Shown here piece by piece: positions 56,395 to 64,000 of a DNA stretch of 64,000 nt. The stretch is from Diadema setosum (lineage: Eukaryota; Echinodermata; Echinoidea; Diadematoida; Diadematidae): positions 25,562,658-25,626,657 of the forward strand of contig CM067079.1 of the NCBI GenBank assembly GCA_033980235.1, read 5' to 3'. The translations under genes and the position numbers were made by a program. The notes below the pieces were generated by a model. The model saw nothing but the letters and a program-made list of their open reading frames with translations. It searched no databases and was not told the DNA's origin. Numbering within the stretch: position 1 is the first letter of the stretch; every line of letters begins with the position of its first letter.

Positions 56395-58440
56395 AGAAAT
56401 TTGGAGGGGGCTGCGGGTTAGCGCTATCTTCGAAAGGTAATGTGTAATATTTATTTTTTGCTGCAGACAGCAATTGAGCATCAACACCTCTGCACAATGT
56501 TTGCCCTCTTGAATTTCTTTTCTGTTTGATTATTTAGTCATGTATGCAATATTTATAGACTTTGGGAAATAAATACAGAATACTTCTGTACATATTAGCA
56601 ATGTACAGCTGTATGTTTGTCATAGAAAAATAAAAATTGACCTCCAATCTATCAACCCACCTAGCAACCTTTCCTGGCCAAAGTTTCAAAAAAAGGATAG
56701 GTGTAATTCTTGGTATCGCCAATACCTTAGGTGCCGTGCGGAGAGCAGTGTTTTAGATGCATTATGAGATAGCTTACGGGACAAACTTGACCTGGTTTTG
56801 GCTGCACATGCACTCAGATCATGCTTTATCTTTATCCAGAGATATTTTTTGTTGAAGATTTCTTCGCTTTCCATCATGTGACCAGCACATTGAAGCCTTG
56901 CAGTAGTGAACCATGACTCTAGTGACCGCAAATCAGTAAAACTTAGAAACTTTCAACTCTTTTCAGCTGAATTTTAACCAAGAAAAAAAGGGATGGCAAT
57001 GGAAAAGCAGACGATTAACTCCCTTGAATCATATGGGAACTGCGACCTCTACTTAGCGTGAGACAATCAGAAGTGAACAAGGGCACAAAAGAATCCCACA
57101 GTGTATCTGTGACAGAGCTCTTCAGCATGCACAGAAGGTTTTTTTTTTGCACACTTGCGATACAGAAAATTGATTGCAACATCATGAAAATATCAAAAAA
57201 ATTCAAAAAGATGATAAAATCTTCATAATAAAAAAGAATATGCCATAGTGTAAAAAAAAAAATAATAATAAATAAAAATGGAGGCCATGGCTTCTATCTT
57301 TGAAGGGTAACAATTAATGTTTGTTTTACACTGTAGAAAGCAATTCAATATCTCCAACAAACATCCTACACAAATTGCTCTGCAATCATTAATTCATGTA
57401 TGCACTATAAATTTATGTGCTTTAAAAATGAATAAGAAATAGTCCTGTAAATAAAAGGAACCTTTTTTTTGTCATGGTCTGAAAAAAAAAAAAATATGCA
57501 ACCTTAACATATTTAAGAGTGCCAATGTAGCAGCCTTTTTGGCCAAAAGAAAAAAAAAGATTACATAATAAAACGAAAATATGCATTCACACCATATCAC
57601 TGCAAAGCAGACAGGCTAGGCATGATGAAGGGATGCTCTGGGCACTCAGAAAATCTCCACCACAGGCTGTAGAACATGGCCATGCAGCTTCTATAAATAA
57701 AATGATAATCGTATCAGAAGAAAACCCCAAATAAGCACAGATGTGGCTGCATGACAATGGACCAAAATATCATGAAGAGAACAAAATGAAGACTAGTTAT
57801 GTACCAGTTCTACGACATCTACAAATAAAATATTTACAATACATAATAGCGTGGCATTAAAAATATGGAGGCCATGGCTTCTTTGAAAGGTATTACTGTT
57901 ACTTGTAATGTCTGTTTTCCACGGTAGAAAGAGATTTCATTTCTCCTACACAATTTGCTTAGTGGTCATTAAATCATGTATGCAATACAAATTTACAATC
58001 TTCAATGAATAAATACAAAATAGCTCTGTACATAAACATAACATCGCAGAATTTCTGCGAAGTGAGGTTGCGGAACTTCGGTCATGTCATATATTTATTA
58101 GAGCAGAAAGATTTGGGACTGATTTCATCACAGGGATCGTTTTTAGGACACAACACAGGCCAGCAAAGAGCAAACATGGTGGATGGTGCAACAGCTGGAA
58201 TGAGGCTCTGCACAGACAACTGTCCAGGCCACACAAGACAGGGTGTTATGAACAGATTGTACATTGAGTCAGGGTCGCTTAGCTCCAATGAGCCCTCCCG
58301 CAAAATCATAAAAATATGTATACACACTTCACCGTAACACTGGAAAGCAGACAGGCTGGGCACCGACATGATGATCGAAGGGACGCTCTGGTCACTCACA
58401 ATTGCACTAAAAGGTGCAGAACAGGCCAGCACAGCTTCTC
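56395..58440. repeat. Triplicated segment U1-U3
   Basis: Three diverged units start near 56395, 57274 and 57860. Each reads GGAGG(C/G)C(A/T)G(C/T)G, then CTTyGAAAGGTA, a CTGyAGAnAGCAAT-like box, TCATGTATGCAATA and AATAAATACA. U2 and U3 also share GCAGACAGGCTrGGCA and CAGCTTCT at their right ends. They are less than 1 kb each and differ by many indels, including non-triplet ones, so they do not look like protein repeats. Confidence 0.7.
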
Positions 58441-59133
58441 ACATAAGTTGGTAGTTGTCTAGTCTACATCAAAACATAGAAATAGAATCTAAATAAATAA
58501 ATCACATCATGGAAATCATGAGAGAACTGCAAGTAGTGCAATGAGTAGACTGAGCTCATGTGGCTGAAGTGAAGCCCTGAAGGACAACATCAACAACGTT
58601 GGAAGTCGAGTTTGCACTTTGGTTGCTTAGGCAGAAATAAATCAAGTCAAATCCCGATGTAAACCTAGTAAATTTTCTTTTGTAACTTGTTTGATCATGG
58701 GTGTCTACATACACTAACGTTATCGTGTGGTTACACTTGGGACTCGTGTCACTAGCGTAGCGCTAGCCTGGCTTTCTAAATTCTGTATAACACTCGTACA
58801 GTGCGTCAGCTCACGATGGACAGTCAGCCATCTAAAGTACCACTCTTGGCTTAGCTTTCGTTCATTGCTATTCTGTCACTGTCAGTTTGGTTTTATTTTG
58901 AGGACAAATATTACGAAAAGATGAAAAGAAAGATTATTTGAAGCTGGTAGCAACGAAGAATTTACTGACAAAAAATAACACATGTGGGACTAGGCTCAGT
59001 TATCGTCCGCGTAAACTCGAAAACGAGTAGTGAAAGCTAGCGTACAGAGAATCTCAAAAGAATTTCTAATAATGCCAGCAGGGCCATTAATCCTAAAACT
59101 ACGGAAGATTCTACTCTAGAATGCAACATTTAC

Positions 59134-59168
59134 CTTTTGTCAGCGAGAGTCGTAATCACCTCCGTCAT
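59134..59168 (-). CDS. Possible first coding exon of an unknown gene
   Basis: On the minus strand ATG opens MTEVITTLADK and ends AAAAG|GTAAATG, a reasonable donor, downstream of a CpG-rich stretch (about 59170-59450) that could be a promoter. Only 35 bp long, so weak on its own. It would pair with the exon at 55885 only through at least one more exon, because direct joining gives a stop. Confidence 0.2.
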
Positions 59169-59229
59169 ATTCAGATCTAAGCAGTCGATGGGTTGCACAT
59201 ACGCAATGCAGACATAACACGGGAAATTT

Positions 59230-59780
59230 CATGCGAACGATACGCAACCTCGGACAGAACGGCGCGAAACAAGGAGGTAAGCAAGACATGGGAACAATCT
59301 GTCTGAGTTACGCGCGTTCAGAACACACGTAACGAAGACCGATTGGCGATTCTGTCCACCGTTCGTGCGTCCCACCTAGCGGAGCGTACCCACTGAACGC
59401 ACGTAACATACAGGACAGAATTAGAAAAGGAAGCTGAAGCTAGATAACTAAATGTTCTGAAAAGACAGCTATGCTTGTGGCGTGAAACCGAAGGCAGATG
59501 TCTAACTTCAGGGTAGTGTCAGCGTTTCTGTGTTAAATCGAACGACACTGGAGTGTCTCAACTAGCAGTTACGTACGTTCGCGGCGTGGACAGAAAATTG
59601 AATTTGGTAACTTTGAAGACGGATATTAAATATTTGATTTAATTTTCTGTTGAATTAGTGAAACCTAACTTGAAACTGTCGTCAGCAAAGTGTATTTGAC
59701 ACAAAATAACTGCACTCTGACGCCTGGAAACCAAACGAAATTGAGGCCGAACGTACGTAACTGAAGTAGGACAGAACGCC
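59230..59780. repeat. Subterminal motif, right cluster
   Basis: Copies include GCGAACGATACGCAAC then GGACAGAACG (about 59233), an inverted GTTACGCGCGTTC (about 59310), CTGAACGCACGTAACATA then GGACAGAATT (about 59393), an inverted AGTTACGTACGTTCG beside GGACAGAAAA (about 59565), and CGAACGTACGTAACTGAA then GGACAGAACG (about 59748). The same motif occurs twice at 53.2-53.6 kb. Confidence 0.65.
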
Positions 59781-60216
59781 GACCTTTTCGGTCCAGCTTG
59801 CTTTCCACTCTCTCAAAACTCTTGTAATCGTTCAGGGCGAACAAGAAAATGATTTCTCGGTGCGTTGGTGATAAATTTTGAATTATAATCCACCCAGGAT
59901 GCGTGTCTTCTAAGAAAATTTATTTTATACAAGTTGCAATGTATGTCAATTTTTATTTCAAATTTGCACATTATCAATAATATTAAATAAAAACAAACAA
60001 ACCAGCACATCACAAAAAAATAACAACAGGACTCAACGAGGTTGAATATTTTATTTCACCTTACCACATTTATTCAAGAAATAAAGAAAAAAAGATGATT
60101 CAAACAAATATTTTCAAATGAAATTGCTCCATGTCTTGAGTGCATAAAACTACCCATTTACCGTGGAATTGCCCAAATACAATGTAGAGTTGGCATGTAT
60201 GATAAGGTATCTAATA

Positions 60217-60646
60217 CCCCTTTCAGTAACTCATGCATTTTTGGCCAGCTCCTGGCCCAAGCTAATTTGGCCCGCGCCAAGCAGTAAAATTTGCGTTCAG
60301 TAACTATAGCAGAGCCGCACAACTTTTACGATGACCCATTCACGAACTCGGCCACGTAAGGGATAACTACCATGGTAACTAAAAGCGCGCTCCGATGGAG
60401 GGCATGGCCAGGTAACTGTGACCTTTGACCATGCAAGGTATTTTGGCCAGAGCCTGGCGCTGCTATCGTTCATAAACTCTTCTGATTGGCACCAGGCCCG
60501 AGCCTGGCCCGCGCCTGGTGCTAGCTTCAGCAGTGCCAAAATAGCCAGCTCCTGGCGCGGGCCACTTTGGCCCGACCCATTCATAAACTCATAATTTTAC
60601 GACCTAGCTCAGGCCTGGTCCGAGCCAAGAGAGTTATTGGAAGGGG
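60217..60646. mobile_element. Family E TA-flanked MITE, copy 2
   Basis: The left end CCCCTTTCAGTAACTC follows TA; the right end has decayed to TTATTGGAAGGGGAT. It aligns with 37830-38253 throughout, including GACCTTTGACCATGCAAGG and TTTGGCCCGACCCATTCATA. It lies 42 bp outside the 7.1-kb candidate. The 95-codon minus frame across it is a by-product. Confidence 0.8.
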
Positions 60647-62567
60647 ATGCTGTATGCACAAAATATGCAGATTGTAATGAATATCATTATCATGGCTCAG
60701 CACTAACATTTTTCTCAAGTGACTTATTTGAGACTTTAAAATCTTTAAATCTGAAATTTTGGTGACCCGACCCCCCCCCCAAAAAAAATGTATTTGCATG
60801 GAATAAAGGAAAACATAACAATTCATTTAGAATCCTGGTTGCCCGACCGGGCCACCAAAAGATTACCTTTGTGGAAATTTGGTGGCCCAACATCAATTTT
60901 TAGTGGCCCCAGACCATCAGGGCACCACTAATGTCGCGCCCTGAATATGCATCATGTTCATATTAATTTCTTCATCTCCAGGTGAGAGGGCAAAAAAGCA
61001 TTATGAGTATTTTGCAGGATTTTAGTCAAACATCCAATGTGAACACCCCTTGGGACTTCATGTAGATTGCTTTAGCACAAAGCTCCATTGTTTGCATTCA
61101 CAACAACACCAACCCCTACGTGGGGAATTGATCGTCCTGGGGTTAACGAAGGCGAGAGCGGCGGGGGTTTGCACCCTCGAAAAATATGGCGGTTTCGATT
61201 TAACTCTTTTTCTCGAGACGCGTTGACGAACGGGGATTTGTCACCTCCCCTTCAGATTCTGCACTTCAACCCTTAAATTGGCTCGAAAGTCTTTCAACAT
61301 CTGTTCCACAAACTGGGCTGAATTTGGCGCTGCCACCACTGCTTGCCTTGGATCCGCTTTGTGTACCGGGTCCAGCTTTCCTGTTAGTCGCTAACTATGC
61401 CTGGTCTGGGTCGTTCAGTGTAGCTCTCATTATTAATCATCAAGCGGTGGCTGTAGGAATACAGGCCTCATGGACACTTCAAACTGATCACGCAGGGGGT
61501 GAATTGTATAAATCTCTCGTTTTTTATTCACTGCTCCTACTGTATCATCAGCAGCACTGAATCAAGAATATTCTATCCCATTAAGTTCAACAGAAATATT
61601 TACAAAGACTTTATCATCTCACACGTCAGAATTAGATTGGCACCCATGAAATTTCCTGCCTATCTGAAATTGGAGAAAGATGAGATGAAACTGCTAAGAG
61701 TCATTCAATTTACACACGACATTAAGAATGTTCATTTTGGAGAGAAATGGGAACTCATATTCTTAAAATGTTGCCAATTTAAGACTTAAGTTATAAATAA
61801 GTCATTTCGTAACTTAGCTCATGTGCATGTTGGAATAAATGATCTATCTCTTCTTTCACTTGGTTTGGCACTTCACTGTTTTCAAAGCGACATTATGCGT
61901 AAGCTTGCCCTGACTAACAATTTAAGGCATTTGTGTTATAAGCAATGAATGAACTTGCGTTTAGATCACGTGATCAGAATGGTCCTTCAATCGACACTTT
62001 GGGAAGCATCCATTCAATTGTTTTCCAATGAATGCATTGATTTATGTGTGTGTGTGTGTGTGTTTACATTGCCAAATTGATGTGCTGGAATGCACCGTTT
62101 ATAAAGATCACATGATTACTCATTATATCACAGATACTTACATGTATTTCAGTGAATTTAGGAACCAACATGCGTGGTGGTACAAATGACCTTTTCCTGC
62201 TCATGCGCAAATTGGAACTACAAATTACTGTAGCTTATTTCACAATAAAGAGGCTTTTGAAATTCTGCATACAAAAGAAACAATCATGTATATAAACAAC
62301 AAAGAGTTCAAATGAAAGAAAATGTTCTACTCTACACTGATGCAGTAGCAATAATGGATAACACTCATCATAAAGAGATACAGTACTTGCCAAACCACAA
62401 AAATGTGGTCTCAAAGACTCTATGGGATCAGACAAAAGAAAGATCTCTCAATAATTCAAGGCAAACAGAGAGAATTCCCCAGAATACATTGTATTTGCAC
62501 TGTGAGTTCACCAGGCAAAACCTGTGTCGATGCATCCTTGGCTTCTTGCATTTCGGTAATTTGTTCA

Positions 62568-63127
62568 AGGACAAGTTCACCTTCATAGACATGTGGGTTG
62601 AGTGAATGCAGCAATATTAGTAGAACACCATCAGTGAGAGTTTGGGCAAAATCGGACAATCCCTTAAAAAGTTATGAATTTTTGAAGTTTCTGCTCAGTC
62701 ACGGCTGGATGAAAAGACTACTATAGCTTGTGATGTCACATGAGTACAACGATATAAAGAAAGAATAAAGAAAATTCAACATATTTCCATTCTTCTCGCA
62801 TAACAAAAGAACACTCGACTTCTCTCTTTCAGAAGGCAGGGGGAATAATATTACCCTTAACATACGTCAGTAGCAGGTCGAAGAAATGTGCACTTTATTC
62901 AAAAGGTAAAGTTTTGTGAAATTCTCTTTTTATTTTCCTAATATAGTTGTACGCATGTGACATCATACACTGTAGTAGTCTTCTCTTCCAGCAGTGACTG
63001 CGAAGATACTTAAAATATTCGTAACTTTTTAACGGATTGTCCAATTTTCCTCAAACTTTGACTGATGTGTTCTACTAATATTGCTGCATTCTCTCAATCC
63101 TTATGTATATGAAGATGGACTTGTCCT
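62568..63127. mobile_element. Family B TTAA MITE, 560 bp
   Basis: AGGACAAGTTCACCTTCATA at the left and ATGGACTTGTCCT at the right are family B ends. It is co-linear with 19852-20410 along its whole length. Left flank TTCA (decayed TTAA); right TTAA 63128-63131 is shared with the next element. Confidence 0.85.
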
Positions 63128-63131
63128 TTAA

Positions 63132-63480
63132 AGGTATAATTTACCATTTACAGATGAAACAAAAACCCAGCATTAGCACTTTGAAATATTTCGATAATGT
63201 GAGTTATGGATAGCAACAACCACTGTAAAAATTTGAATCCGTATATTGTTAAATACAAAGAATGTGAACAATAGTTATAATAAAAATGCTTCCACACTAA
63301 AAAGTCTACAGTTACGGTTTATTGAGAACAACACTGATATCTCCTTATACTTTAGGCTTTACTGCAAAAATTTTATATGGTAGGATGTTTTGTGATACAA
63401 CAGACCTACACATATGCATCAAATGTGATATATATCTTGAACATTTTTTAAATCACTGCTCCCAAAGGTAAACTGGACCT
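63132..63480 (+). mobile_element. Family C TTAA MITE, 349 bp
   Basis: It starts AGGTATAATTTACCATTTAC, ends GGTAAACTGGACCT, and is bounded by TTAA at 63128-63131 and 63481-63484. It has all family landmarks and directly abuts the family B element. The remaining 63485-64000 is unique apart from a CACACG-type microsatellite near 63885-63920. Confidence 0.85.
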
Positions 63481-64000
63481 TTAATAAAAATGTTAAAACG
63501 TTGAATGATAAGCTACCCATTTAATTTTTTTGATGCACCATGTGTCTCCATGGGAATTCCTTACAGGGTGGATATGCCACTGATGCGGAGGAATTGTGTC
63601 TGGAAAACTAGGTCATCCATAAAAAAAACAACAACAATATATCCAACAATTCATGTTGCAATGACAAAAGTATGTGGGTCACACGGAGGGTCTTCTTTGT
63701 AAGAATATGGCCGTGTTTTACGAGGATAAATAAAGCAAAATATGTGTAAGCATCACTTTGTATTGTTATGCCTGTCAGGCGGTATTGGCCAGAATCTACA
63801 ATACAGATCTGTAAAACCCAATGGTGTTGTAAGTACATGTATGTGCCATCTCTCTCTTAATCTCTATGCAAATAGGGACAAACCACACACACATGTACAC
63901 TCACTCGCGCACACGCACACACAATCTGATATTGTGTTCGACCACACATCACATAGCTATGTATGGAGATGGGCATGGTACATTCAACAGTTGTACCCCT

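Larger units (their letters stand above)
53032..60174. mobile_element. Candidate 7.1-kb DNA transposon with AAAT target duplication
   Basis: GGGCATTTCCACAGTAAATG, then GGTAGTTTTA, at 53032 is matched on the opposite strand at 60174 by GGGCAATTCCACGGTAAATG, then GGTAGTTTTA: 30 bp with two mismatches. AAAT directly precedes and follows (53028-53031, 60175-60178). A subterminal motif (GAACGyryGTAAC, then GGACAGAA) recurs near both ends. The interior contains two triplicated segments, inserted SINEs, family C and A MITEs, and possible exon fragments on the minus strand. I could not assign it to a superfamily. Length and symmetry argue for one element, but two unrelated short copies of the same terminus cannot be excluded. 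Confidence 0.55.
49728..64000 (-). other. Upstream kinase intron (partial)
   Basis: No kinase exon was recognised between 49728 and the window end. Contents are foldback elements (49915-50124, 51196-51648), the second 85-bp TTAA element, the candidate 7.1-kb transposon (53032-60174), the second family E copy, a GC-rich unique patch (about 61100-61280, containing an ATGGCGG motif) and a family B plus family C pair at the end. The stretch 61300-62560 is unique with a TG microsatellite near 62046-62064. Degenerate short repeats with GTGTCCAGTA occupy about 52100-52210. Confidence 0.7.

Noticed and set aside
60297..60584. 95-codon minus-strand frame
   Set aside because: It lies wholly within a family E MITE and is broken in the copy at 37830.

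Overview
The window is animal genomic DNA and is almost entirely intronic. The organism is probably an echinoderm, most likely a sea urchin. That placement rests on a tRNA-headed SINE, several TTAA- and TA-flanked MITE families, many long poly-C/poly-G runs, and a kinase whose exon boundaries look deuterostome-like. It is an inference from sequence style, not a database match.

The only host gene I can identify runs on the minus strand. Four short exons at 49671-49727, 18647-18691, 6782-6862 and 4473-4583 have canonical GT/AG borders. Joined, they encode 98 continuous residues of the N-terminal kinase lobe of a germinal-centre-kinase-IV Ste20 kinase (TNIK/MINK1/MAP4K4, fly misshapen, worm mig-15). 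They cover the catalytic-lysine strand, the C-helix, the beta4-beta5 region, the gatekeeper/hinge and the D-E helices. The glycine-rich-loop exon and start codon must lie beyond 64000, and the catalytic-loop exon onward lies before position 1. The complete introns are about 31.0, 11.8 and 2.2 kb; the two flanking introns are cut by the window edges.

The introns are a museum of DNA transposons. Family A is a roughly 380-bp TTAA element at about 7.9, 23.4, 26.3, 26.8, 27.5, 34 and 55.5 kb. Family B is a roughly 560-bp TTAA element at 19.9, 28.2 and 62.6 kb. Family C is a roughly 350-365-bp TTAA element at 12.0, 13.0, 13.3 (inverted), 24.2, 54.9 and 63.1 kb. Family D is a TA-flanked element at 3.5 and 35 kb, with a related one at 19 kb. 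Family E is a TA-flanked 424-430-bp element at 37.8 and 60.2 kb. There are also a pogo-like MITE (14.8 kb), an 85-bp TTAA element (7.3 and 50.4 kb) and several foldback elements.

Three structures stand out. First, a 1.0-kb CpG-rich element at 9192-10212 has 43-bp terminal inverted repeats and carries a THAP zinc-finger remnant. Second, a 357-bp near-perfect hairpin element at 27598-27954 is nested inside a family A copy. Third, a candidate 7.1-kb transposon at 53032-60174 has 30-bp inverted repeats, an AAAT target duplication, a recurring subterminal motif, two internal triplications and possible exon fragments of its own gene. The third is the best candidate for something undescribed.

Simple repeats include a 21-bp minisatellite at 36.1 kb, a polypyrimidine belt at 11.7-13.8 kb, TAC and CA microsatellites, and a short interstitial TTAGGG tract. 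No rRNA, functional tRNA, CRISPR array or bacterial-type operon was seen.
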